From contig QHZD01000031.1 in the NCBI GenBank assembly GCA_003225315.1, forward strand, positions 1 to 64,000: a stretch of 64,000 nucleotides of DNA, written 5' to 3'. Shown here one piece after another: positions 25,794 to 33,869 of the stretch. The notes beneath the pieces were generated by a model, which made no database searches, was not told where the DNA came from, and saw only the letters and a list, made by a program, of their open reading frames with translations. Within the stretch, counting starts at the first letter, position 1. Each line of letters opens with the position of its first letter. The translations under genes and the position numbers were made by a program. Source of the stretch: Acidobacteriota bacterium (GTDB taxonomy: Bacteria; Acidobacteriota; Terriglobia; Acidiferrales; UBA7541).

Positions 25794-26671
25794 TCGGCAT
25801 TCTCCGGCCTCGCGAGTTCCATCCGGCAACCTCGGTGCGCTCTGTGCTCTTCGTCGCAAGGCGATTGATTGTTCTTTTCGTTCCAATTCAATACTGGCCA
25901 CGCGCGCGACCGCGCAATGCTCGCAAGGTCTTTCGTTGGATTCACGGCCACTGGCCTGCCGACCGCCGCCATCAGCCACCGGTCAGTTAAGTGGTCGCCA
26001 TACGCGTAGCACCGCTCCAGATCAAGCTGCATCTCTTCCGCCAGCCGCTTCGCCGCACGCGCTTTCACTTCCCCAAACATTGCTTCTCCCAAGATTCGTC
26101 CCGTCCACTTTCCGTCTTCTTCTTCCAGACGCGTGGCGCATAGGAGAATCCTTGCGGTGATTCCGCGCGCCGCAACCTCGGCTTCCATGGCCCGCGCGGC
26201 TTCCCGAGCCAACGGCTCGAGAGTGCCGCTCACCAGGACGATTTCGTGGCCCTGCTTCGCGTGCCATGCCACTCTCTCAACGGCTTGCGCAAAAAAGGCT
26301 GGGACAGGCAACCGTGGATTGCACCTCGGAGGAGCCGACGCCTGTCCCTCGGCCTGGTGGCCGCCTTTGTGCCAAGAGGAGACATGCCTGTCTCTCTCGC
26401 CACACTCGTCAAGAATATGTACACCACGGAGATATGTTTTGTTCGCCTGCAAAATTGCGTTGATTCCGCGCGGCAAAAGCCGCATCCCTTCCCTCAACCA
26501 CAGAAAATAGTTTCTTATTGGAATTTCTTTCCGGTATCTCAGAATCCGGAAAAATCTTCTCTCCAGCGACGGCAGGGGCATGAGCGTTCCATCTAAGTCA
26601 AGGAATGCCGCGATGTTTCTTTCCGACTCGTTTACTTCCTTTATCTCCTTGACGCCCTTTTGCGTTTTCAT
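25790..26671 (-). CDS. HAD-IB-type phosphatase with an unusual internal insertion
   Basis: A 293-residue HAD-superfamily protein. Motif I is FLDLDGT (D25, D27), motif II is IVLVSGT near 144-150 and motif IV is YGDHLTD near 241-247, as in the SerB/HAD-IB group. Residues about 86-123 (HILDECGERD...CNPRLPV) are Cys/His-rich and unlike the rest of the chain. They are encoded by DNA carrying two inverted repeats and look inserted between the cap helix and core. The reading frame is kept, so the protein is probably still made. Both ends overlap neighbours by ATGA. A phospholipid or phosphoalcohol substrate is inferred from the partners. Confidence 0.8.
   Translation of the reverse strand: MKTQKGVKEIKEVNESERNIAAFLDLDGTLMPLPSLERRFFRILRYRKEIPIRNYFLWLREGMRLLPRGINAILQANKTYLRGVHILDECGERDRHVSSWHKGGHQAEGQASAPPRCNPRLPVPAFFAQAVERVAWHAKQGHEIVLVSGTLEPLAREAARAMEAEVAARGITARILLCATRLEEEDGKWTGRILGEAMFGEVKARAAKRLAEEMQLDLERCYAYGDHLTDRWLMAAVGRPVAVNPTKDLASIARSRAWPVLNWNEKNNQSPCDEEHRAHRGCRMELARPENAE
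26301..26394. repeat. Palindromic element inside the HAD coding sequence
   Basis: Two structured pieces lie in the coding sequence for HAD residues about 93-124. A perfect 9-base inverted repeat (GGGACAGGC at 26301-26309, GCCTGTCCC at 26340-26348) is followed by a smaller one (GAGACA at 26379-26384, TGTCTC at 26389-26394). Both share an ACAGGC/GCCTGT core. The arrangement suggests a dispersed palindromic repeat that inserted in frame. Confidence 0.5.
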
Positions 26672-27342
26672 GCCGCCTCCTGTGCTGGACTCTTCGCGCC
26701 GCGCGCCAGCCCCGCGTTGCTGGCAAGGTATTTCCACCCCTCCGCCAAAACAGGCAGCCCACGCAGGAGGCAAAACGCAGCCGTCATCCACGTCAGGACA
26801 TGCGCCCCCACGCGAATCGTGGCGTGCGCGTCCGCAGCCAGTTCACCCACCAACGTGACCGGCCCGCGCGTAAGGGCGAGCTCCAAACCCAAGTAGCAAA
26901 AGCACAGGCACTTCATCGCCGCATACAAACCGCGGCTCCAGCGCGACGCCACGAGCGCCTGTCCCCACCACGTGCGTAACATGGCATTGGCGCCCCAGCC
27001 GGAATGCCCCCCTTTCATCGCCAGCCCACGCAGAAAATCCGTCGCTGCCCCGCGCGCAAAAAACAAAATGGGCAGCCACAGCGACACCATCCCTACAACC
27101 GCGAAATATGTGAAATAGACGTTTTCGATCATGCGGTCGCCGAGGATATCCAGTTGCGCGCCCACGGGCGTGGCCATTTTTTCCTTCCGCGCAATATGCC
27201 CATCAAGCGCATCCAGCGCGATCGCTGCTACGGTCAGCCCCAGGGCCGTAAGGTTTGCCCACGAACCGCGCCCGAACAGACACACGGCCGCAAATCCCAC
27301 GGCAACCCGCAGCAACGTCACTTTGTTTGGCGTCCATCGCAT
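26668..27342 (-). CDS. CDP-alcohol phosphatidyltransferase
   Basis: A 224-residue membrane enzyme that replaces CMP of a CDP-alcohol (CDP-diacylglycerol) with a hydroxyl acceptor. The complete family motif is present: D44-x2-D47-G48-x2-A51-R52-x8-G61-x3-D65-x3-D69. About six helices follow. Length fits the phosphatidylinositol- or phosphatidylglycerol-phosphate synthase range, and the acceptor (inositol phosphate, glycerol phosphate or other) cannot be told. The ATG at 27342 was used; an ATG at 27387 would add 15 polar residues. It is first of three ATGA-coupled genes with a HAD phosphatase and a PAP2 protein, suggesting stepwise transfer then dephosphorylation. Confidence 0.87.
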   Translation of the reverse strand: MRWTPNKVTLLRVAVGFAAVCLFGRGSWANLTALGLTVAAIALDALDGHIARKEKMATPVGAQLDILGDRMIENVYFTYFAVVGMVSLWLPILFFARGAATDFLRGLAMKGGHSGWGANAMLRTWWGQALVASRWSRGLYAAMKCLCFCYLGLELALTRGPVTLVGELAADAHATIRVGAHVLTWMTAAFCLLRGLPVLAEGWKYLASNAGLARGAKSPAQEAA

Positions 27343-27754
27343 ATTCACCTGCCGGACGTGGTTGAGCGTCCCGCCTGATGATGGCAAGCTTCATGCCACT
27401 CCTTGCTCCAGCAAGACGCATCCGTTCAATCATTTACAGACAGTCTGAGGCAGTTAGTTCCTGCTCGACGCCAGTTAAATCCGTCATCTGTCGCGTTTTG
27501 GCTCGCTCGCATGACTTGTTCCCTTTTCACCTTTTCCGCGTCTAAAGGGAGGGTAGGAATGTTCTCTCCTAAATGATCCACGCGCGCGATGGCATCCCGA
27601 ATGTCGGCGGCGCGGTTCGCCCAGCGAAAATTCCGACCCCACATTGGGGCTCTCGGCCCAGGCACGAGCGCAAGTGAGATTTGTGGGAGAATAAGGGGCG
27701 GGCTTTCGAGTCTTTCTTATTGGATGCAAAGCCTAAGGTGAGGACGAAAAACGG
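27343..27754. other. Divergent intergenic region
   Basis: This region lies between the lipid genes on the minus strand and ccdA on the plus strand, and must hold promoters for both. Neither a clear sigma-70 pair nor an inverted repeat was seen. Open frames here lack supporting features. AAGGTGAGGA near 27736-27745 is the likely ribosome site of ccdA. Confidence 0.5.
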
Positions 27755-28621
27755 ATGACCGATGTTTCTCTAGCAGGAGCTTTTCTCGCCGGGCTTGTCT
27801 CGTTTCTCTCGCCCTGTGTTTTGCCGCTTGTTCCCGGCTACATCTCCATGCTCTCCGGGATCGGCATGGAGCAGCTCCGCCAAGGCGAGGTTCCCAGCTC
27901 CGGCCTGTTTACTTCTGCTCTCACGTTTGTCGCCGGCTTCTCTGTTGTTTTTATTTCTTTTGGCGCATCCGCCAGCGCCGTCGGCTCTTTCCTTCTCCGG
28001 AACCGCTCGCTTCTCGCCCCTGTGGCCGGGGCTCTCATCCTTCTCTTCGGATTCCACCTCATCGGTGTGCTGATCAAATTGAATCTGCGAGCTGGCATAA
28101 TCCTCGGCGTCATCCTGGTCGCTCTAGGAATCGCTGCCTATCTGCACCACGGACCTCTCTTTGCCGGTTTGGGCGCTGCCCATTTTTTCTCACTTTCGCT
28201 TGTTGGCTTTTTTGGCCCTTCAATGGCTCGTTGGCTCAATCGCGACGTCCACCTTCGCACCAAAACGACGCAGCCCGGCATCTGGAGCGGTTTCCTGCTC
28301 GGCTTCGCGTTCGCTTTCGGCTGGACTCCTTGCATCGGCCCGATTCTCGCCACTGTTCTCGCGCTCGCCGCCGCCAGCGACACCATCGCACGCGGCGTCC
28401 TGCTCCTCGCCGTCTATTCCGCCGGACTGGCTATTCCCTTTCTGCTCACGGCGCTCGGTATCAGCAAATTCATGGTCTTCTACAAGAACTTTCGAAAGTA
28501 TCTCCACGCCGTCGAACTCTTTAGCGGTGCCTTGCTATTGTTCGTCGGGGGATTGGTCTTCGTGAACAAATTGACCTGGCTCTCGACTAAACTGACTTTT
28601 TTGAATCGTTTTTCACTTTAG
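27755..28621 (+). CDS. ccdA: CcdA/DsbD-type transmembrane thiol-disulfide transporter with extra segment
   Basis: A 288-residue membrane protein that carries electrons from cytoplasmic thioredoxin to periplasmic thiol proteins. The two redox cysteines are C21 (SPCVLPLVPGY) and C193 (FGWTPCIGP), in the usual pseudo-symmetric setting. CcdA is normally about 230 residues. Here an extra stretch of about 50 residues (about 113-165), rich in hydrophobic residues, lies between helix 3 and the second cysteine, apparently adding one or two membrane segments. The partner thioredoxin starts 33 bases downstream. Cytochrome c maturation is the classical role, but a wider periplasmic reductase role is possible. 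Confidence 0.87.
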   Translation: MTDVSLAGAFLAGLVSFLSPCVLPLVPGYISMLSGIGMEQLRQGEVPSSGLFTSALTFVAGFSVVFISFGASASAVGSFLLRNRSLLAPVAGALILLFGFHLIGVLIKLNLRAGIILGVILVALGIAAYLHHGPLFAGLGAAHFFSLSLVGFFGPSMARWLNRDVHLRTKTTQPGIWSGFLLGFAFAFGWTPCIGPILATVLALAAASDTIARGVLLLAVYSAGLAIPFLLTALGISKFMVFYKNFRKYLHAVELFSGALLLFVGGLVFVNKLTWLSTKLTFLNRFSL

Positions 28622-28654
28622 AGGAGTGCGCCTGACAAACTCAGGGAAACCATA

Positions 28655-29224
28655 ATGAAGAAAATAGTCCTAATCGTCTCGACTGTTCTGGTGCTCATCG
28701 TCGCGACTTATTTTGCCGACAAGGCCACGCGCGTGAAAGCCGTAAGCACGGTAAAGAACACCACGCAGCCCAACGGTGCGCCCGACGGCAAGCCCGCTCC
28801 CGAAGTCACTTTCAAAGATCTCAACGGCAAAGATGCCACGCTTGCCCAGTACAAAGGCAAAGTCGTGCTGGTCAATTTCTGGGCTACCTGGTGCGACCCC
28901 TGCTACATCGAGATTCCCTGGCTGATCGAAATGCAGCAGAAGTACGAAGCGAAGGGTTTCACCGTTCTGGGCATCTCCATGGATGAAGAAGGCAAAGCCG
29001 CCGTCGATCCTTTTCTGGCCAAGGAACGCTTCAACGTCAACGGCCAGAAACTGCCTATGAACTACCCCATCGTGATCGGCAACGACGAGGTCGCCGACAA
29101 GTTCGGCGGCCTTCTCGGCTATCCCACGAGCTTCCTCATTTCCCGCGAGGGAAAAATCGTGAAAAAGGTTCAGGGCTTGATCAGCTACGAAGAGTTCACC
29201 AAGGCCATCGAATCCCAACTCTAA
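28655..29224 (+). CDS. TlpA/ResA-like membrane-anchored thioredoxin
   Basis: A 189-residue protein with an N-terminal membrane anchor or signal (about residues 4-20) and a redoxin domain. The active site is W79-C80-D81-P82-C83 in FWATWCDPC, and the cis-proline region GYPTSFLI near 158-165 is intact. It reduces periplasmic disulfides, for example in apocytochrome c, with electrons from CcdA, the gene just upstream. The CDPC sequence differs from the CPPC or CEPC of well-studied ResA/TlpA, which may shift its redox potential. Both genes are probably one operon. Confidence 0.85.
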   Translation: MKKIVLIVSTVLVLIVATYFADKATRVKAVSTVKNTTQPNGAPDGKPAPEVTFKDLNGKDATLAQYKGKVVLVNFWATWCDPCYIEIPWLIEMQQKYEAKGFTVLGISMDEEGKAAVDPFLAKERFNVNGQKLPMNYPIVIGNDEVADKFGGLLGYPTSFLISREGKIVKKVQGLISYEEFTKAIESQL

Positions 29225-29333
29225 AATAGTGAGCTCGATTTGTAAGCCAACGGAAAGTAGCTAACAAGAGGAGTTCCTCTCCGTTGCCGATACTCGGTTC
29301 TTGCTTCCTTCCGTTTTGCTAAACTCTTCTCCC

Positions 29334-29834
29334 ATGAGCGTCATCGACGAAGTCCTCGCCGCCAATGAAGTTTACTCGCGCACCCATGAATTGCGCAGGC
29401 TCACGCCGCGGCCTGAGCGCAAGCTCGCCGTCCTCACTTGTATGGACACCCGCCTTTCAACTCGCACGCTGGGACTGAAAGAGGGAGATGCGCACATCAT
29501 CCGCAATGCCGGCGGAATCGTCACGGATGACACGCTGCGCTCTCTTGTGGTATCGCATCATTTGCTCGGGACCGAGGAATTCATGGTCATCAACCATACG
29601 GATTGCGGCCTCATGCACACCAGCGAACAAGACTTGCGCACCAGGATCCAGAATCGCACGGGAACCGCCGCCGTCGCCCCTGCCTTTTTCTACGCCTTTC
29701 AGAACGTCGAGGAAAATGTCCGCCACCAATTGCAGAAGCTCCGCACTCATCCCTGGATTCCCCGGACTGTGGCCGTTCGTGGCTTCGTCTACGACGTCAG
29801 CAACGGCCAACTCCGCGAAATCAAAGACTTCTGA
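29334..29834 (+). CDS. Beta-class carbonic anhydrase
   Basis: A 166-residue cytoplasmic enzyme interconverting CO2 and bicarbonate. The zinc ligands are C36, H88 and C91, and the Asp-Arg dyad is D38/R40 in CMDTR, all in the expected context (LTCMDTRL and INHTDCGL). It belongs to the short beta-CA branch (about 165-180 residues). ATG at 29334 was chosen over 29301 because the extension is hydrophobic and not conserved-looking. It is followed after 15 bases by the DUF2961 gene, so they may be co-transcribed, though a functional link is not obvious. Confidence 0.88.
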   Translation: MSVIDEVLAANEVYSRTHELRRLTPRPERKLAVLTCMDTRLSTRTLGLKEGDAHIIRNAGGIVTDDTLRSLVVSHHLLGTEEFMVINHTDCGLMHTSEQDLRTRIQNRTGTAAVAPAFFYAFQNVEENVRHQLQKLRTHPWIPRTVAVRGFVYDVSNGQLREIKDF

Positions 29835-29849
29835 TTTAGGAGGAACTCG

Positions 29850-30992
29850 ATGAAGCGTTCTCTCTCATCTCTGATTCTTACGCTGATCTTTGTGGCCATG
29901 CATTCGTCGGCTCTGACGCAGGATCTTACCCGCTGCCAAACCTGCCTCACGCAACCGCAAGACTACGTTCTCAAGCGAGTTTCCAGCGCCGACCCCAGCG
30001 GAGGAAACGCGGACTTCCAGCCCATCGAGCCTGGCGGAACGCTCACCGTCCTCGATGTTGACGGTCCGGCTCTGCTTACTCACCTCTGGTTCACCTTGTA
30101 CGCGCCCGCACGCCACCATCTGAAAGAACTTGTTTTGCGCATGTATTGGGACGGCGAACGCACGCCCAGCGTCGAAGCTCCCTTGGGCGATTTCTTTGGC
30201 CTCGGCCTCGGCGACTACTTTACTTGGGAATCCGAGCTGCTCTCCGTCGCCAATGACCGCGCCCTGAACTCATTTTTCCCCATGCCCTTTCAAAAACACG
30301 CTCGCATCACTGTGACCAATGAAGGAAGGGAAAAGGTTCCGTTGTTCTATTTCAATCTCGATTACCGCGCCTACTCCAAGCCGCTCCCCGCAGACACGCT
30401 CTATTTCCACGCGCAGTTTCGTCAGGCCCAGCCCAACCCCGGTTGGACCAATCAATGGCAGGTGAATTCCGACCGGCTCGTCGAAGAGAAGAAAAACCTG
30501 AATGGCCAGGGCAATTACGTCTGGATGGAAGCCACAGGCCGTGGTCACTTTCTCGGTGTCGCCATGTCCGTTCTGCAGAATCAGGACGGCTGGTGGGGCG
30601 AAGGCGACGACATGTTTTTCATCGACGGTGAGTCGCGTCCTTCCATCAACGGAACGGGTTCCGAGGATTATTTCCTCGGCGCTTTTGATTTTGGAAGAAG
30701 CTCGTTTTCTTACAGGCTTTTCGGCGCGCCCGTTAAAGGCGAGGAGCGTGCTGGCGGCCGATCATCCGTCTACCGCTTTCATTTCGATTCGCCAATTCCT
30801 TTCTCGAAGTCATTGCGCGCCACCATTGAGCATGGTCATGCCAACCACCGCTCTGACAATTATTATTCCGTCTCCTACTGGTACCAATCCGAGCCGCACG
30901 GCCCGTTTCCCCCTCTTCCTCCTGTCGACCAGCGCATTCCAAGACTTCAGCCCGTGGGCGGTCCCGGCAATTCCGTTGCCGCCCCTCATTGA
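29850..30992 (+). CDS. Secreted DUF2961 protein (GH172 family)
   Basis: A 380-residue protein with a signal peptide (about residues 1-23). The remainder resembles DUF2961, now glycoside hydrolase family 172, whose characterised members act on difructose anhydrides or arabinofuranosides. Visible family features are GGTLTVLDVDGPALLTHLW, the substrate region WDGERTPSVEAPLGDFFG, FYFNLDY, and DGESRPSINGTGSEDYF with the acidic pair typical of the active site near 255-270. The exact substrate is unknown. GGAGG lies 5 bases before the ATG, 15 bases after the carbonic anhydrase stop. The protein is Trp/Tyr-rich, as secreted glycosidases often are. Confidence 0.82.
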   Translation: MKRSLSSLILTLIFVAMHSSALTQDLTRCQTCLTQPQDYVLKRVSSADPSGGNADFQPIEPGGTLTVLDVDGPALLTHLWFTLYAPARHHLKELVLRMYWDGERTPSVEAPLGDFFGLGLGDYFTWESELLSVANDRALNSFFPMPFQKHARITVTNEGREKVPLFYFNLDYRAYSKPLPADTLYFHAQFRQAQPNPGWTNQWQVNSDRLVEEKKNLNGQGNYVWMEATGRGHFLGVAMSVLQNQDGWWGEGDDMFFIDGESRPSINGTGSEDYFLGAFDFGRSSFSYRLFGAPVKGEERAGGRSSVYRFHFDSPIPFSKSLRATIEHGHANHRSDNYYSVSYWYQSEPHGPFPPLPPVDQRIPRLQPVGGPGNSVAAPH

Positions 30993-31075
30993 TGAGCGCG
31001 TCCACCTCGTTTTTTCGCCGCACGCCACGCGATCGGGGACCGCTCGCGCCGTTCCTTGCGGGTGGTAAACTCCTC

Positions 31076-31423
31076 ATGTACGCTGAATTTATGCTCGACG
31101 AAAAAGACTTTCAACGAAAGGCCGACGCTGCCTTCGAGGACCTCAAGCGCCGCATGCTCACCGCGGGCGATGAACACGGTTTCGACGTCGAAGGTGAAGC
31201 CGGAAAACTCGAAGTTCTCTTTGAGGAACCCGAAGAGGCCAAATTTGTGATTTCACCCAACACGCCCGTGCGCGAAATCTGGGTCTCCGCGCTTTCTACC
31301 AGTTTCAAGCTCGGCTGGAGCGAATCGCGGAACGCTTTTGTCCACGAAAAAACTGGCGACGATCTTCTCGCCGTGATGAGCCGCGTCATTTCCAAGCAAC
31401 TCGGCGCCGCGGTGACTCTGTGA
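31076..31423 (+). CDS. cyaY: Frataxin-like protein (CyaY family)
   Basis: A 115-residue protein of frataxin size and composition: an acidic first helix (DEKDFQRKADAAFEDLKRRM), a strand with GKLEVLFEEPEEAKFVISPNTPVREIWVSA, and a C-terminal helix with GDDLLAVMSRVISKQL. Frataxins regulate iron-sulfur cluster assembly and bind iron on the acidic helix. An ATG at 31091 is an alternative start. The stop codon overlaps the GTG start of the next gene (GTGA), which is unexpected because that product is exported. No isc/suf genes are nearby. Confidence 0.78.
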   Translation: MYAEFMLDEKDFQRKADAAFEDLKRRMLTAGDEHGFDVEGEAGKLEVLFEEPEEAKFVISPNTPVREIWVSALSTSFKLGWSESRNAFVHEKTGDDLLAVMSRVISKQLGAAVTL

Positions 31424-31968
31424 AATCAGTCAAGAGATTTTTCTTCATTCTGGTCTTCGCGCTAAGCGCCGACCTCTTTCCCGCGTCATTCTCGCAAGTC
31501 CCTTCCGCTCGCGAAGTCGTCAAGCCGGAAATTTACGCCTCGCTCGATCCCGCCGCACGCGGAAGTTCGTTCCAAATCGCGGTGGTCATGAAGATTCGCC
31601 CGGGCTTCCACGTCAATGCGCGTGAGAAATCGGAGGACTATCTCATCGCCACCGATCTCAAGGCCGCGCTTCCCGCCGGCTTTAGCAGCGGCGAAGTTTC
31701 CTATCCCAAGGGCAAGCTCGAGAAATTCGCCTTCTCGAAAATTCCGCTGAACGTCTACCAGGACACAGTGATTCTGCGCATGCCTATCACGGCGCTCGCG
31801 AGCGCTTCTCTCGGCCAGCAACACATTCCGCTGAAGCTTCGCTACCAGGCCTGCAGCAGTGAACTCTGCCTGCCTCCCGTCACTCTCGCACTCGATGCGG
31901 CGCTGAACATCGTTGCTTCAGCATCCGCAGCCAAGCCCGCCCACACGGAGATTTTTGGCAAACAATAA
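31420..31968 (+). CDS. Free-standing DsbD N-terminal (DsbD-alpha) domain protein
   Basis: A 182-residue protein with a signal peptide (about residues 1-26) and a single domain like the periplasmic N-domain of DsbD: IRPGFHVNAREKS, VSYPKGKLEKF, VYQDTVILRMPI and the cysteine pair in YQACSSELCLPP (near 146-157). In DsbD this domain receives electrons and passes them to DsbC-like partners. Here the membrane and thioredoxin parts are separate genes 3 kb upstream (CcdA and the TlpA-like protein). The start is GTG and overlaps the frataxin stop. It is convergent with gltX, 76 bases away. Confidence 0.8.
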   Translation: MKSVKRFFFILVFALSADLFPASFSQVPSAREVVKPEIYASLDPAARGSSFQIAVVMKIRPGFHVNAREKSEDYLIATDLKAALPAGFSSGEVSYPKGKLEKFAFSKIPLNVYQDTVILRMPITALASASLGQQHIPLKLRYQACSSELCLPPVTLALDAALNIVASASAAKPAHTEIFGKQ

Positions 31969-32044
31969 CCAGCAATCTCGGTCCCGAGGATGGGTTTTCG
32001 GCAAGAACATCCGACGCTGAAATACTTGAACGCGAAACCTTGTT

Positions 32045-33553
32045 CTAGACTTTGGCAAACGCGGCGACCGCGTCGCGCAAACGGCGCACCACGCGCTGCT
32101 GCCCCAGAACGACCATGGTGTCAAAGAGCGGCGGAGCCACCGCCTGGCCCACGATCGCCACGCGCGTCGCATTGATCAGGAGTCCTGCCTTGACGTCCCC
32201 GGCTTCAGCGATAGCACGCGAAGCGTGGTCGCAGGCGTCGTGGTTCCATTCCTTCAGCTTTTCCAGCGCATCCGCGAGCTTCGCTAGAAGTTCCGGCACT
32301 TTCGGATCTTTCCAGAATTTTTCTTTTGCCGCGGGATCGCGCGTGAACTCATCACTGAAAAACGCGCGCGACCACGAAGAAAAATCCGGCAGCAGACGGA
32401 TTCTCGGCCGCAGCAAATCGACGGTTTTTGAGAACCACGCGTGATCTCTTCCGTCGGGCCCCGGAGTGGCTCCCGCCGCCCACTCAGGCTTCCACAGGCC
32501 GCCGCGCTTCAACTCGTTTTCAACCTCGGGCAGCAGCTCCTCGATCGGAAGTCTTTGCAGATACTGTGTGTTGAACCATTCAAGCTTTGGCCGGTCGAAC
32601 ACCGCATTGGTGCGGCTCACGCCCTCAAGCGAAAATTTGTCGATCAACTCTTTTGTTCGCAGAAATTCTTCGTCTCCGCCAGGAGACCAGCCCAAGAGCG
32701 CAAGAAAATTGCGAAACGCCTCCGGCAAAAACCCTTCGGTGCGGTACATATTCACATCGGTAGCGCCGTGACGTTTTGAAAGGCGCGACTTGTCCGGCCC
32801 GAGTATCAGGGGCACATGCGCAAAAACAGGAGGCTCTGCGCCCAGCGCGCCGTACAGCAGCACTTGTTTCGGAGTATTCGAAATGTGATCCGCGCCGCGA
32901 ATTACGTGCGTAATGCGCATATCGATGTCGTCGACGACGACCCCTAGCTGATACATGGACTGTCCAAATTCCTCGTCGTTTTTCCCGGAGCGTAGCAGTA
33001 CAAAGTCTTCGATTTCCTCGTTTGAAAACTCCCGCTCTCCGAACACCGCGTCAGGAAATTTCGTCGTTCCACCGACAGGAACCTTGAAACGGACCGCCGG
33101 CTTCACGCCCGGTGTCGATGGCTTGCCGTCACGGCAGGAACAGCGCGTGACTCGCCGCGGCCCGCCGCCCTTCGGCTCTTCATCCTGCCCCGGCTCGGCG
33201 TGGTCCCCACCGGCATATTTTTCCGCAGGGCAATAGCACAGGAAGGCGGCCCCATTGGCCAAACATTTTTTCGCTGCCGCAACGTACAGTTCCGTTCTTT
33301 GTGACTGGTAGAATGGTCCCTCATCCCAGTTGACGCCCAGCCACTGCAGGCCATCGAGGATTCCCTGGACCAGTTGGGGCTTGTTGCGCTCGGCGTCGGT
33401 GTCCTCGATGCGAAGGATCATCGTGCCGCCCTGGTGCCGCGCGAACAGCCAGTTAAACAGCGCCGTCCTGGCCCCTCCCACGTGCAAATAACCGGTGGGG
33501 GACGGGGCAAAACGCACTCTCACGGAAGATGGTTTTTGAACGGAATCACTCAT
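32045..33553 (-). CDS. gltX: Glutamyl-tRNA synthetase
   Basis: A 502-residue class I tRNA synthetase that charges tRNA(Glu) with glutamate. The HIGH-type site is APSPTGYLHVGG at residues 16-27 and the KMSKS site is SRLSKRHG, about halfway along. The anticodon-binding helical part occupies the C-terminal third. Compared with typical GluRS, an insertion between the two nucleotide sites carries FLCYC...CSCRDG cysteines that may bind zinc, plus an acidic/Gly-rich stretch. ATG at 33553 was chosen over 33571. It is divergent from the exporter operon. Only one gltX is in the window. Confidence 0.93.
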   Translation of the reverse strand: MSDSVQKPSSVRVRFAPSPTGYLHVGGARTALFNWLFARHQGGTMILRIEDTDAERNKPQLVQGILDGLQWLGVNWDEGPFYQSQRTELYVAAAKKCLANGAAFLCYCPAEKYAGGDHAEPGQDEEPKGGGPRRVTRCSCRDGKPSTPGVKPAVRFKVPVGGTTKFPDAVFGEREFSNEEIEDFVLLRSGKNDEEFGQSMYQLGVVVDDIDMRITHVIRGADHISNTPKQVLLYGALGAEPPVFAHVPLILGPDKSRLSKRHGATDVNMYRTEGFLPEAFRNFLALLGWSPGGDEEFLRTKELIDKFSLEGVSRTNAVFDRPKLEWFNTQYLQRLPIEELLPEVENELKRGGLWKPEWAAGATPGPDGRDHAWFSKTVDLLRPRIRLLPDFSSWSRAFFSDEFTRDPAAKEKFWKDPKVPELLAKLADALEKLKEWNHDACDHASRAIAEAGDVKAGLLINATRVAIVGQAVAPPLFDTMVVLGQQRVVRRLRDAVAAFAKV

Positions 33554-33869
33554 ATGGGCGCGTCTTTCCACTTGAATTCAATCCCTCAGTTTATCCAAAC
33601 CGTCGATTGGCGTCCAATCGGCCTGTTTCGTGATGACCCTCAGGTATTCTACTGAGGGCACAGAGTCTTCGGAGCGAATCGCGCAAGCCAAGACGGATTG
33701 TTTCAGCCAACTTCAGCATTTTCCTGAGTCGGTTTATGAGATAGAATTTCGGGGTTGTGAGATTTTCGGTTTAGCAGGATTCGAAGGACGCAACCATTTA
33801 ACCGTAGTTGAAATCCAATCGCCCAGACAGAACGTAGCGGTTAATTTTTGCCAGGGTAGCTGAGACGCC
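33554..33869. other. Divergent intergenic region between gltX and the exporter operon
   Basis: This region should contain both promoters. Two perfect inverted repeats are present: CGATTGG/CCAATCG at 33604-33620 (3-base loop) and CCCTCAG/CTGAGGG at 33637-33658 (8-base loop). They could be regulator sites or mark the gltX leader. An open frame at 33630-33863 is not supported as a gene. Confidence 0.5.
33604..33658. repeat. Pair of inverted repeats between divergent genes
   Basis: Arms 33604-33610 and 33614-33620 and arms 33637-33643 and 33652-33658 are perfectly complementary. There is no poly-T on either side, so they are unlikely to be terminators. Operators are the likelier reading, but this is inference. 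Confidence 0.35.

Noticed and set aside
33630-33863. Small gene in the gltX-exporter intergenic region
   Set aside because: The frame overlaps an inverted repeat and lacks a ribosome site or recognisable product.
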